Positions 26,527-35,445 of a stretch of 64,000 nucleotides of DNA are shown here, one piece after another (the first letter of the stretch is position 1; the number at the start of each line of letters is the position of its first letter). The notes under the pieces were generated by a model. That model searched no databases and was not told where the DNA came from. It saw only the letters and a program-made list of their open reading frames with translations. Source of the DNA: JANNSX01 sp041397825 (lineage in GTDB: Bacteria > Pseudomonadota > Alphaproteobacteria > Rhizobiales > Hyphomicrobiaceae); assembly GCA_041397825.1 (NCBI GenBank), contig JAWKVX010000007.1, forward strand, positions 124,001 to 188,000. The letters are read 5' to 3'. Both the position numbers and the translations under genes were made by a program.

Positions 26527-28491
26527 TTAGTTCTCACCGTCATGGAAGTGACCATAGATCGTGCGCGCCATGGCCTCGGAGATGCCTTCGACCGCCAGAA
26601 GGTCCGCGACGCCGGCCCTGCTGACGGCTTTCGCCGAGCCGAAGTGCTTGAGCAGGGCCTGTTTTCTGCGCGGCCCGATACCGGCGATCTCGTCCAGCGG
26701 ATTGATGCCAAGGGAGCGCTTCCGTCTCGCCCGGTGCGAGCCGATGGCAAAGCGGTGTGCCTCGTCGCGGAGCCGTTGCACGAAGTACAGCACGGGGTCG
26801 CGCGGCTCAAGCATCCGCGGTTCTTGGCCCGGACTATGGAAATGCTCTCGGCCGGCATCCCGGTCGGGTCCCTTGGCGACGCCGATCACCGGCAGGTCGT
26901 GGATGCCGAGCCCGTCGAGGACCGCGAGTGCCGCGGCAAGTTGACCCTTGCCGCCATCGATCAGCAGCAGATCCGGCCAAGCCGGCAGCTCGAGCTGCGC
27001 ATCGTCCTCTGACGCCTCCCCATCTGCAGAAGGTGGTTCGGCGGGAACCTCCGATCTCGGCTCCTCCTTGATGAGGCGTGCGAGGCGCCGTGTCAGCATC
27101 TCGGTCATCATGGCATAGTCGTCGCCGGGGGCGAGGTCCGCCGTCCGCATGTTGAATTTCCGGTATTGCCCTTTCACGAAGCCGTCGGGGCCGGCGACGA
27201 TCATGGCGCCGATAGCATCCGAGCCCATGATGTGGCTGTTGTCGTAGACCTCGATACGCCGTGGGGTATGCGGGAGACCGAAGGTCGCTGCCAGTCCCTG
27301 GAGCAGTCGGCGCTGCGAGGAGCTTTCCGCCATGCGCCGGCCGAGCGCCTCTCGAGCGTTCGCCTCGGCATGGAGGACGAGGTCCCGCTTCTCGCCGCGC
27401 TGCGGCACCAGGATCTCGACCTTGTGACCGCTCTTGATCGACAGGGCTTCGGCCAGGATCTCCGCGGTCTCGATCGGCTCCGACAGCATGATGAGGCGCG
27501 GCGCCGGCTTGTCATCGTAGAACTGGGCGATGAAGGCATCCAGCACCTCCGCCGACGTGAGCGAGCGGTCGGCGCGGGGAAAATACGGCCGGTTGCCCCA
27601 GTTCTGGCCGGTGCGGAAGAAGAACACCTGGATGCAGGTCTGTCCGCCCTCCTGGTGCACGGCGAAGACATCGGCCTCGGCAATGCCTTCGGGATTGATG
27701 CCCTGGTGGGCCTGCACGTGACTGATCGCCTGCAGGCGATTGCGGAAACGGGCCGCCTGCTCGAAGGCGAGCCGGTCGGCCGCCTCGACCATCTGTGCCT
27801 GCAGCTTGCTGCGGAGCGCTTGGCTGTCGCCCTTGAGGAAAGCCACGGCCTCGTCGACGAGCCGGCCATAGTCCTCGAGGCCGATTTCCCCAGTGCAGGG
27901 ACCTGAGCAGCGCTTGATTTGATAGAGCATGCAGGGCCGCGTGCGCGTCGCATAGGTGCCGTCGCTGCAAGTGCGAAGGAGGAAGGCGCGCTGCAGCGTG
28001 TTGATGGTGCGGTCGACGGCGCCCGCTGAGGCGAAGGGTCCGAAATAGTCGCCCTTCCGGTTCCGCGCGCCACGATGTTTCAGAATTTGCGGGGCATCGT
28101 GATCGCGGGCGATCAGGATATAGGGGAAAGACTTGTCGTCGCGAAGTAGCACATTGAAGCGCGGCTTCAGGCGCTTGATCAGATTGGCTTCGAGGAGGAG
28201 GGCCTCGGACTCGGTGCGAGTCGTCACGAATTCCATGGCATAAGTCGCCATGATCATGCGGGAGATGCGGGCCGAATGGCCGACGGGGCGGGCATAGCTC
28301 GCCACGCGCTTCCGGACGCTCCGCGCCTTGCCGACGTAGAGACAGGTGCCGTCCTTGCCGTACATGCGATAGACGCCCGGCCCGCTCGGCGCGGTCTTTA
28401 GCGCCTCAGCTATGACCTGCCAGCCGCTCGGCGGTGTCGCGGCGGCGGTCTCGGTAGAGCTTGGCGCGGGCATATCGGTCTCCGACGACAT
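26527..28491 (-). CDS. uvrC: Excinuclease ABC subunit C
   Basis: 654 aa. N-terminal GIY-YIG nuclease (GPGVYRMYGKDGTCLYVGKARSV), UVR motif region (ADRLAFEQAARFRNRL), RNase H-like C-terminal nuclease (EVYDNSHIMGSDAIGAMIV, LLIDGGKGQLAAA), and C-terminal helix-hairpin-helix pair (LDEIAGIGPRRKQALLKHFGSAKAV). Makes the two incisions in nucleotide excision repair. Confidence 0.95.
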   Translation of the reverse strand: MSSETDMPAPSSTETAAATPPSGWQVIAEALKTAPSGPGVYRMYGKDGTCLYVGKARSVRKRVASYARPVGHSARISRMIMATYAMEFVTTRTESEALLLEANLIKRLKPRFNVLLRDDKSFPYILIARDHDAPQILKHRGARNRKGDYFGPFASAGAVDRTINTLQRAFLLRTCSDGTYATRTRPCMLYQIKRCSGPCTGEIGLEDYGRLVDEAVAFLKGDSQALRSKLQAQMVEAADRLAFEQAARFRNRLQAISHVQAHQGINPEGIAEADVFAVHQEGGQTCIQVFFFRTGQNWGNRPYFPRADRSLTSAEVLDAFIAQFYDDKPAPRLIMLSEPIETAEILAEALSIKSGHKVEILVPQRGEKRDLVLHAEANAREALGRRMAESSSQRRLLQGLAATFGLPHTPRRIEVYDNSHIMGSDAIGAMIVAGPDGFVKGQYRKFNMRTADLAPGDDYAMMTEMLTRRLARLIKEEPRSEVPAEPPSADGEASEDDAQLELPAWPDLLLIDGGKGQLAAALAVLDGLGIHDLPVIGVAKGPDRDAGREHFHSPGQEPRMLEPRDPVLYFVQRLRDEAHRFAIGSHRARRKRSLGINPLDEIAGIGPRRKQALLKHFGSAKAVSRAGVADLLAVEGISEAMARTIYGHFHDGEN

Positions 28492-28526
28492 GCCCGCATT
28501 CTACTTCGTTTGGCGCTCGAAGCGAG

Positions 28527-29051
28527 CTACCCCTGGTAACCCTTCGGGCAGCGGCCGTCGTCGAGGCAGTCGCACCACGATCTCCCGCGCTTCCCGCCAT
28601 CGTAGGGGAAGGCCAGTCCTTTGGAGATCATCAGGGCGCCGAGATCGACCCAGCGATGATTGTTGTAGACCTCGAGCTTGCCGAGCCGGCGCCCGCCATA
28701 CTTGTCGCTGGCGATGTTGCAGGCGCGCGCGAGCCCGCGCACGGGCCGTGCCAATCCTTCCTCGAGTTGCCGCTCAAGAAAGAGCTTGGCCTCCGCCGCT
28801 TTGCTGCGCTCGGCCGCGCACTGGGCGCGGCCGCCCGTCTCCGGCGTATCGATGCCGACGATGCGCAGCTTGACGCGGATGGCGACTTCGGGATCCGAGG
28901 TGTCGACATAGCCATAGACCGTGTCGCCATCGATGACGTTCACCAAGAGCATCGAAAAACATCCCGGCGGATGCTCGCCCGCGGATGCCGAGGGCACGCG
29001 GCCAGCCATCGCCGCGACCACGAGAGTGGCAGCAATCACGAAGGTGCGCAT
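28527..29051 (-). CDS. Exported thermonuclease-family protein (SNase fold)
   Basis: 174 aa with signal peptide MRTFVIAATLVVAAMAGRVPSASA. SNase domain: VNVIDGDTVYGYV, RVKLRIVGIDTPETGG, QCAAERSKAAEAKLFLE and RACNIASDKYGGRRLGKLEV. The ATG at 29051 has a GGAGGAGAGG ribosome site. The Asp and first Arg of the nuclease site (DGDTV, RIVGID) are visible; the C-terminus is Cys-rich. Likely a periplasmic nuclease. Confidence 0.85.
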   Translation of the reverse strand: MRTFVIAATLVVAAMAGRVPSASAGEHPPGCFSMLLVNVIDGDTVYGYVDTSDPEVAIRVKLRIVGIDTPETGGRAQCAAERSKAAEAKLFLERQLEEGLARPVRGLARACNIASDKYGGRRLGKLEVYNNHRWVDLGALMISKGLAFPYDGGKRGRSWCDCLDDGRCPKGYQG

Positions 29052-29159
29052 GGACCTCTCCTCCCTTCCTCTGCGGCGCCATTCTGCAGGTGGGGAGCGA
29101 TCATGGCGAGGAGGTGAAGATGCTTTGCGCTGCAACTCCAAGCAGTGTTTCCGATATCG

Positions 29160-29198
29160 CAAAAATGCGAAGGCCGGCAGCGTCGCTGCTGCCGGCCT
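29160..29198 (-). terminator. Rho-independent terminator of the glucosaminidase gene
   Basis: Perfect 11-bp stem AGGCCGGCAGC/GCTGCCGGCCT, six-base loop; on the minus strand followed by TCGCATTTTT. It lies 30 bases beyond the stop at 29228. Confidence 0.75.
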
Positions 29199-29227
29199 GG
29201 TTTGATTTCAACGTTGATGATGACCGA

Positions 29228-30301
29228 TCAGCTTTCCGGGCAAAGCTCGAAGGCTTTGGCAAGCGCCTCATCCTCGGAAGCAAAACTGCCGACGGCTTCG
29301 CCGCCCGGGGCATAGATCTTGATGAAGGCCTGCGCCTGCGCCGTCTCCTTGCCCTCGTGCACGGAGAGCGCCGTGTAGCGGGTCAGTCCATCCGACTTGG
29401 AGGCGATGAGGAGCGCCTTTGCGCCGCCGTAGCTGGCCGTGAACACCTTGCAGGCGCCGGCGGCCGACGGGGCTTTCGGCACGGTCAGGGCCGCCACCGC
29501 CGTCTTGGTCTCGGCTTTCTCGGCCTCGTTCTCGGTGTTGACGCCGAGAGCCATCTTCTTGGTTCCGAGCACGTCCTTCTCGGACACGGCGCCACTTGTC
29601 TCGGACTTGTCGTCACCGCTCCCGAGCGAGGCCGTCTGATCGGCTGCTGTCGAAGCGACGGTCTCCTCGGACTCGTTGCCCGTGCAGAACTTGCTACGAT
29701 AGGACTTCGCGACCGTCTCGATGTCGTCGGAGTAGCCCTTGTCGGTGGGCGACCAGCGTTTTGTCAGGTCGGTGAAGGTCACGGGCCGGTCGAACTCCTG
29801 AGCCCAGGGCAGAATGATGCCCTCGACCAGCTTAGTCCGCTCGGCCGCCGGGTTCTCGACCGGATTGCCGGAATAGAGGCGGATGTGGTGGAGATGCGCC
29901 AGCACGCCGGTCGTGACATCGGAGAAGCTTTCGCCCGAGACGCCTCGGCCCGTCGCGCCCAGCCCGGCGAAGTTGTTCTGACTTGGCTTGACATCGCCCC
30001 AACGCCCATTGGGTGCCTTGAAGGTCAGATAGTTGGTTTCGACCAACATCTGGAAGAACGCATAGTCCCAGCGAACGCCGACCTCCTCGCCGTGCTGCTT
30101 GTAGTCGGCGGCGATCTCCTCGAGCTTGCCGTCGAGTTTCTTGTTGCGCGCCTTGACGAACTGCATCAGCCGATCAGGCTTGACGCAGGCGGGGACGGTG
30201 TTGTCGGCCGTCGTAAGAATGGCTGGCGTCACGGCTGCGCCGGCCGGACCACCCAGCAGGGCGACGGCCGCGGTGCAAACGAGAAAGGAAAGCTTCTTCA
30301 T
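29228..30301 (-). CDS. Exported glucosaminidase-domain protein
   Basis: 357 aa with signal peptide (MKKLSFLVCTAAVALLGGPAGA). The GH73-like domain is at residues about 40-200: MLVETNYLTF (candidate catalytic Glu88), NNFAGLGATG, and FSDVTTGVLAHLHHIRLY, as in N-acetyl-beta-glucosaminidases that cut peptidoglycan. A Ser/Thr/Ala-rich linker follows, then a C-terminal domain of about 80 residues (ACKVFTASYGGAKALLIAS) that may be SPOR-like but is not certain. Confidence 0.8.
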   Translation of the reverse strand: MKKLSFLVCTAAVALLGGPAGAAVTPAILTTADNTVPACVKPDRLMQFVKARNKKLDGKLEEIAADYKQHGEEVGVRWDYAFFQMLVETNYLTFKAPNGRWGDVKPSQNNFAGLGATGRGVSGESFSDVTTGVLAHLHHIRLYSGNPVENPAAERTKLVEGIILPWAQEFDRPVTFTDLTKRWSPTDKGYSDDIETVAKSYRSKFCTGNESEETVASTAADQTASLGSGDDKSETSGAVSEKDVLGTKKMALGVNTENEAEKAETKTAVAALTVPKAPSAAGACKVFTASYGGAKALLIASKSDGLTRYTALSVHEGKETAQAQAFIKIYAPGGEAVGSFASEDEALAKAFELCPES

Positions 30302-30477
30302 ATCATCCGACCCGAATTAACTCTTGGGTCAACGGGACCCATTGCTGACTGAGGACGCGGGCGAAACTCCCGTCCGATCGGAATCGATACTGCGATCGAG
30401 TATGCTAATTTTTCCGTTACTTCCGGCGTCAATGAGGCGCGCGTGGGCCCATTTCGAGGCGCCTCGTCCGGTTATGG

Positions 30478-31686
30478 TTAACGCCGGCTTAGAGACCGTT
30501 CTATTTCGATACCGACCGATTTGGCATCGCTGTAAATGTCTGGTTTGGAAATGCTCACGCGGACGGTAAGAATTCGCTCGTCGGCGGCAAGCGTCTGAGC
30601 GGCTATTCTTTCGGCGAGCGTCTCGAGCAGGTTGACGTGACCGTCGGCGGCGAGCGCACGGGCATTTCCCACGATCTGATCGTAGTCGACCACATCGGCC
30701 AGTCGGTCGTTGCCTGGCTCGCCGGTCTCGAGGGCGGCGATATCGAGCGAGATCAGGATGCGCTGAGGCGCGAGCTTCTCCTGCGGGTAGACGCCGATCA
30801 CGGCATCGACCTCCAGATCGCGCACGAAAATGCGGCGGATGCCCCCGACCGGTGCGCCTGCATCGCCGGGCCGTCGGCTACGGCCGGTCTCGGCAGGCAG
30901 CTGCGGCGCGACATGCCGTTCAGCGGGCGGAGCGCCATCGGCCATCCGCCATTCGAGGTGTTGGCCGCCGTCGAGTGCAATCATCTGTCCCGTCATGGCC
31001 GGTGCCTCGAGAATATAGCGGAGGGCGCCGGCGATATCCTCCGGACGAGCGCCATGTCCGAGCGGCATGGCCGCGGCCTGGCGCGCGAATTCGTCCGGAG
31101 TCTGATAGATGCTCTGCAAAGTGGGGCCCGGCCCGATGGCATTGACGCGGATGCGGGGCGCGAGGGCCTGTGCCAGCATGCGCGTCGCCGCCCAGAGCCC
31201 CGCCTTGGCAATTCCGTAGGAGAAGAACTCGGGCGTCGGCCGCCAGACGCGCTGATCGATGATGTTGACGATCAGGCCCTCGACGCCGGCCGGAAGCTGT
31301 CTTGCGAACGCCTGAGCCAGAAAGATCGGGGCATCAAGATTGATGGTGAGGTTTTGCCGCCATTGAGCCTCGGAAAGGCTGGCAAGATCGTCGTAGAAAA
31401 ACAGCGAGGCGTTGTTGACCAGGCAGCTGATGGGGCCAAGCTTCGAGCGACAAGCGTCGATCAATTGCTGAGCCGCGCCGGGTGCCAGGAGATCGGCGGA
31501 CAGCACCTGAGCGCGCCCGCCCGTTGCTCGAATCTCGGCGGCCGTCGCCTCGGCCTCGGCGGCCGAGCTGTTGTGGTGGACGGCAACCGCGTAGCCGAGG
31601 CGGCCGAGTTCGAGCGCCAGGGCCTTGCCGACCCGTTTGGCGGCACCGGTGACGAGGGCGACGGAGGTGGAGCCGGGTGTAGCCAT
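30478..31686 (-). CDS. Fused pteridine-reductase-like SDR and dihydroneopterin aldolase
   Basis: 402 aa, two folate-pathway domains in one frame. Residues about 1-265 are a short-chain dehydrogenase: nucleotide motif TGAAKRVG (the TGxxxRxG form of pteridine reductases), LVNNASLFF, YGIAKAG (catalytic Tyr/Lys). Residues about 283-402 are FolB-like: IFVRDLEVDAVIGVYPQEK, NLLETLAERIA and VSISKPDIYSDAKSVGIEIER, with the Glu and Lys expected for the aldolase. The start (ATG 31686) follows the previous stop by one base. It would join reduction of a pterin with the preceding aldolase step. Confidence 0.85.
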   Translation of the reverse strand: MATPGSTSVALVTGAAKRVGKALALELGRLGYAVAVHHNSSAAEAEATAAEIRATGGRAQVLSADLLAPGAAQQLIDACRSKLGPISCLVNNASLFFYDDLASLSEAQWRQNLTINLDAPIFLAQAFARQLPAGVEGLIVNIIDQRVWRPTPEFFSYGIAKAGLWAATRMLAQALAPRIRVNAIGPGPTLQSIYQTPDEFARQAAAMPLGHGARPEDIAGALRYILEAPAMTGQMIALDGGQHLEWRMADGAPPAERHVAPQLPAETGRSRRPGDAGAPVGGIRRIFVRDLEVDAVIGVYPQEKLAPQRILISLDIAALETGEPGNDRLADVVDYDQIVGNARALAADGHVNLLETLAERIAAQTLAADERILTVRVSISKPDIYSDAKSVGIEIERSLSRR

Positions 31687-31687
31687 G

Positions 31688-32539
31688 TCAGCCGTTGTCG
31701 CCATCCAGAATGCCGCCGAGTGGTCCGAGCAGTGATCCCTCCCCGACATTGCGGCCCATCGGTCCGGCCGCCGCCAGCATGCGGCCGGCGAGCCGGGAGA
31801 AGGGGAGGCTCTGAAGCCAGACCTTGCCGGGGCCCGTGAGCTTGGCGAAGAAAATGCCCTCGCCGCCGAAGATCATCGACTTGATGTTGCCGGCGCGCTC
31901 GAGATCGAAATCAACGGTCGGCATGAGGGCGACGATGCAGCCGGTATCGACGTGCAGCACCTCTCCCGGCCCGAGCTCCCGCTCGACGATCGTGCCGCCG
32001 GCATGCACGAACACCCAGCCGTCGCCTTCCAGCTTCTGCATGATGAAGCCTTCGCCGCCAAACAGGCCGGTCATGATCTTCTTCTGGAAATGGATGCCGA
32101 TCGAGACCCCCTTTGCGGCCGCCAGAAAAGAGTCCTTCTGGCAGATGAGCCGGCCGCCGAGCTCGGAGAGTCGCATCGCGAGGATGTGCCCCGGATAGGG
32201 GGCTGCGAAGGCGACACGGGCCTTGCCGCGCCCTTCATGTGTGTAGACGGTCATGAAGAGGCTTTCGCCGGTCAGGAGTCGCTTGCCGGCCGAGGCGATC
32301 TTACCGAGGAAGCCGCTCGATTGGGCCTGCGAGCCATCGCCGAAGACGGTGCTCATGGTCACCTCGGCGTGCTTGAACATCATCGAGCCGGCCTCGGCGA
32401 CGGCGCTCTCGCCCGGATCGAGCTCGATCTCGACGAACTGCATCTCGGCGCCCTTGATCTCGAAATCGATGTCGTCGGCGCCACCGCCGCGGGCATGGTG
32501 CTGGGAGGCGACCTGAGGGACGGAACCGAAAATGGCCAT
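31688..32539 (-). CDS. AIM24 / TIGR00266 family protein
   Basis: 283 aa, beta-rich. Family features: MQFVEIELDPGESAVAEAGSMMFK, ESLFMTVYTH, GEGFIMQKLEGDGWVFVHAGGTI, HVDTGCIVAL and SMIFGGEGIFFAKLTGPGKVWLQSLP. Related to the yeast mitochondrial protein Aim24; biochemical role unknown. The ATG at 32539 is used because the upstream frame is low-complexity. It leads the fused folate gene, probably in one transcript. Confidence 0.88.
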   Translation of the reverse strand: MAIFGSVPQVASQHHARGGGADDIDFEIKGAEMQFVEIELDPGESAVAEAGSMMFKHAEVTMSTVFGDGSQAQSSGFLGKIASAGKRLLTGESLFMTVYTHEGRGKARVAFAAPYPGHILAMRLSELGGRLICQKDSFLAAAKGVSIGIHFQKKIMTGLFGGEGFIMQKLEGDGWVFVHAGGTIVERELGPGEVLHVDTGCIVALMPTVDFDLERAGNIKSMIFGGEGIFFAKLTGPGKVWLQSLPFSRLAGRMLAAAGPMGRNVGEGSLLGPLGGILDGDNG

Positions 32540-32696
32540 GGGGCTGCTCCTCGACTTGCGCGGTCGGAACCGGGGCGTGCCTCTTCCTATAGACAGGCAA
32601 TGGTCCGGTCCAGCGCCGGGCTCCGATGCTTGGCGAAGGCTCGCCGGCCGCTTATGCTTTTGGCGGAGCAATCGAGAGGATCGGGACGGCGGGGCC

Positions 32697-33467
32697 ATGA
32701 CCTGGGTGCTCATCGGACTCGCCGGGGTGATGGCGGCCACGGTGGTGATGTTGTTTGCCGCCCATGCCGTGCGGCAGAAGCCGGTTGTCGTCGTCGACCG
32801 GGCGCCCGATCGGCCGGTTCCGTTCGGTTACGCGACGGCGTGGCTCGCCGTTCGGACCGCCGATTCGATTCGGCTGCTGGAGGCGCTCGATCTGACCGCT
32901 GCGGAGCGGGCGAGCTGGCGAGGCGGCGTTGCCGCGACCTATGCCGAGGAGACATCGGACCGCGACGTCTTCGTGTCGCCGTCGGTGGCCGGCTGGACGT
33001 TTGTCATCGGCCTCGCACTGCCGCAACCGGCTGGACCCGCCTATCACGATCGCGCCGGCCAGCTCCTGGCCCAGCTCGCTGACGAGTTCCCGGATGTCCA
33101 ATACTATTTTACCTACCCGCCCCTCGACCTCTACGGATGGGCGCGTTGGAAGGATGGCCGCCTGCTAAGGGCCTTTGCCATCGGCGGCGAGGGGGTGCTT
33201 TGGAATGCAGGCCGGGCGACTGCGGCGGAAAGGCTCGCCGGACTGCGACTGCCGCCCGAAGGCAAAGGCGGTCGCAATCCGGTCTGGCACGAGGGCTATA
33301 CCTATCCTGACGAGGAGCAGGTTCTGCGACTTGCCGCGGAGTGGAGCCTCGATCCGACGACGATCGACAAGCGTGACGCGAGCGTGGCGCTCGGCTATCT
33401 CGGGCACGCGCCGGCGCAGTGGCAGCTGAAGCGCATCTCCGCCGCGCGGCGGGCGCTGCGGATATAG
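32697..33467 (+). CDS. Hypothetical membrane-anchored protein
   Basis: 256 aa. N-terminal TM (WVLIGLAGVMAATVVMLFAA), then a soluble domain with a central region on trafficking-like motifs TWVFVIGLALP (residues about 100-110), YYFTYPPLDLYGWARWKDGRLLRAFAIGGEG and LRLAAEWSLDP. I do not recognise the family. Divergent from the AIM24 gene. The start is the ATG at 32697; codons upstream lack a membrane signal. Confidence 0.65.
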   Translation: MTWVLIGLAGVMAATVVMLFAAHAVRQKPVVVVDRAPDRPVPFGYATAWLAVRTADSIRLLEALDLTAAERASWRGGVAATYAEETSDRDVFVSPSVAGWTFVIGLALPQPAGPAYHDRAGQLLAQLADEFPDVQYYFTYPPLDLYGWARWKDGRLLRAFAIGGEGVLWNAGRATAAERLAGLRLPPEGKGGRNPVWHEGYTYPDEEQVLRLAAEWSLDPTTIDKRDASVALGYLGHAPAQWQLKRISAARRALRI

Positions 33468-33779
33468 GACATGACTCGGGAGAGCGACAGGCGTCCGCGC
33501 GCGGCACGCCGGTTCTTTCCGCAGGCGCTGTGCGGATGTTGGGGTCGGCGGAGGCACGAGACGACGTGATGGCCTCGTGCGGACGGGCTCCAGGCTCGGA
33601 GCCAACACGCATGGGAAGGCCGGGGCAGGCTTCTGTGCGGACGGGCGAGCGGTTGCCGCTTCCGGGACCGCGAAGCGCCGTGGCGAGCGCAAGGCCTCGA
33701 ACAACGGTGCATCGGCCTGCCGGGCGATGCGGGAGCAAGCGGGCACGCGGGTAAATTTCGGAGCGAAGGAGCACGGAAC
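33468..33779. other. Intergenic region, no gene seen
   Basis: 312 bases between two plus-strand genes. Open frames here are Arg/Pro-rich without plausible starts. A promoter for the sorbosone-dehydrogenase-like gene may be near the right end; a ribosome site GGAGCGAAGGAG precedes its ATG. Confidence 0.5.
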
Positions 33780-34898
33780 ATGCGACAGGTCTTGAGACGG
33801 GAAACGGCGATCGTCGCACTCGCGGCATCGCTATCGATCGGCGCGGCTGATCCGGCCGCTGGAGCCCCTGATCCTGCCGGGTTTGAAGTTCCGCCCGGCT
33901 ATCGCGTCTCGATTTTCGCCGAGGGGCTGGGCAAGGCCCGGCTCATGCAACTGACGCCAGAAGGCGACGTATTGCTGACAGTGCCGCCTGAGAAGGTGCT
34001 TCGGCTCCGTGCCGACCGCGATGGTGATGGCCGGTCGGACGGCACCGAGACGCTGCTCGACGGGCTCCGGCGCGTGCACGGCATTCTTCTCGACGGCAGC
34101 ACACTCTACCTCGCCGAGGAGACGAGAATCCTGAGCGCGGCCTATGACGGGGCGGCCGGCCGGATCAGCGCCGAACCGGAGGTCGTCCTCGATGGTCTGC
34201 CGGGCGGCGGTGGGCACTGGACGCGGACCATCAAGAAAGGACCTGACGGCATGCTCTACGTCACGGCCGGCTCGAGCTGCAATGTGTGCGAGGAAAGGCA
34301 GCCGTTCCGGGCGATGATGCTGCGGTTTCTTCCGGGTGAGGCGCCGGAGGTGGTTGCGACCGGATTGCGCAACACGGTCGGTTTCGACTGGCAGCCCGGA
34401 AGCGGCGATCTCTACGGCGTCGATAATGGCCGCGACTGGCTCGGTGACGATTTCCCGCCCTGCGAGCTCAATCGCATCACCCAAGGCGGCTTCTACGGCT
34501 GGCCGTACTTCAACGGTGAAAACCGGCCGGACCCGGATGTCGGTGATCGGGCGGACGCCGCAAGCCAGACGCCGCTGGCCCCGGCGCATGGCTTCGGTGC
34601 GCATACGGCGCCGCTGTCGATCCGCTTCTTGCGGCATCAGAAGGATGCAACCTTGAACGGCAGCGCACTCGTCGCCCAGCATGGCAGCTGGAACCGGTCG
34701 ACGCTCGCCGGCTATCAGGTGGTACGGCTCACCTGGTTGGACGAAGCCAAGATCTCGGAGGTTCCCTTCATGACGGGCTTCCGTGATGGCGGCAGGGTGC
34801 TCGGGCGACCGGTCGACGTGATCGAAGCGCCGGATGGCATGATCCTCGTGAGCGACGACAAGGCCGGCGTTATCTGGCGTGTCGATCCGGCCGAGTAA
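33780..34898 (+). CDS. Exported PQQ-type sugar (sorbosone) dehydrogenase-like protein
   Basis: 372 aa with signal peptide (RRETAIVALAASLSIGAADPAAG). Six-bladed beta-propeller of the soluble glucose/L-sorbosone dehydrogenase family: FEVPPGYRVSIFAEGL, VPPEKVLRLRADRDGDGRSD, HWTRTIKKGPDGMLYVTAGSSCNVC, GLRNTVGFDW, GFYGWPYFNGE, AQHGSWNRSTLAGYQV. The heme/PQQ-binding substrate is unknown, so it may also be a non-PQQ family member. Stands three bases from the convergent gene at 34902. Confidence 0.85.
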   Translation: MRQVLRRETAIVALAASLSIGAADPAAGAPDPAGFEVPPGYRVSIFAEGLGKARLMQLTPEGDVLLTVPPEKVLRLRADRDGDGRSDGTETLLDGLRRVHGILLDGSTLYLAEETRILSAAYDGAAGRISAEPEVVLDGLPGGGGHWTRTIKKGPDGMLYVTAGSSCNVCEERQPFRAMMLRFLPGEAPEVVATGLRNTVGFDWQPGSGDLYGVDNGRDWLGDDFPPCELNRITQGGFYGWPYFNGENRPDPDVGDRADAASQTPLAPAHGFGAHTAPLSIRFLRHQKDATLNGSALVAQHGSWNRSTLAGYQVVRLTWLDEAKISEVPFMTGFRDGGRVLGRPVDVIEAPDGMILVSDDKAGVIWRVDPAE

Positions 34899-34901
34899 CG
34901 A

Positions 34902-35261
34902 TCAGCTCTCGATTTCGTGCGGATGCAGGCGGGGAAGCGCGGTCGGCTCGGCCGTGCAGCCGATTGCAACGGTCAGGCCGGTCAGCCGGTCGAGGGCCAG
35001 TGCCGTGCAGCGGTCGCGGGTGCCACCGATGCCCGTTGTCCCGGTCGACGCCGCGAGGCGCGCATCGTCCTTTGCGGCAGACAGCGCGAAGCCATGCTGC
35101 GGGTCTGTCAGGAGCAGGCCAAGGCCGGCGATGGCGACCGTCAGCGCGCCGCCAAGCAGGATGCCCGCAACGAACGGCGTTGTGCGGTCGGCACGGGCCG
35201 GCACCAGGGAGCCCGATCGCCAAAGCGCATTCTGATTATTCGACCCGAGCCTTCCGCTCAT
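34902..35261 (-). CDS. Hypothetical single-pass membrane protein
   Basis: 119 aa with a TM helix at about residues 28-50 (TPFVAGILLGGALTVAIAGLGLLLT) and a small periplasmic C-terminus containing two Cys (DRCTALALD, IGCTAEPTALP). No family recognised; coding is supported by an uninterrupted frame, codon GC bias and tight convergence with the upstream gene. Confidence 0.5.
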   Translation of the reverse strand: MSGRLGSNNQNALWRSGSLVPARADRTTPFVAGILLGGALTVAIAGLGLLLTDPQHGFALSAAKDDARLAASTGTTGIGGTRDRCTALALDRLTGLTVAIGCTAEPTALPRLHPHEIES

Positions 35262-35445
35262 GCTCGCTCACGCTCCCCGAATCGCCTCGTCGATGCGCAA
35301 TGATCGCAAAGGGGACGATGCGTGCAAGCGCGCCGCCAAGGGCGGACGGGGTTTCCACACGTTGCCGACAGCCCCCGCGCCCGCATGACCACACGGGCAG
35401 CAACCGGCACGAGGCCCGGCCGCAGCCGCGCAAGCTCGAGTCCTG

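Noticed and set aside
30455..30466. 12-base perfect palindrome CGAGGCGCCTCG after the folate fusion gene
   Set aside because: It has no loop and no T-run and is rich in GC; in this base composition it may be chance, so I do not call a terminator or operator.
31687..31749. Upstream extension of the fused folate gene
   Set aside because: The extra residues (MSGRDHCSDH...) lie inside the preceding AIM24 gene in another frame; the ATG right after the AIM24 stop is the sensible start.
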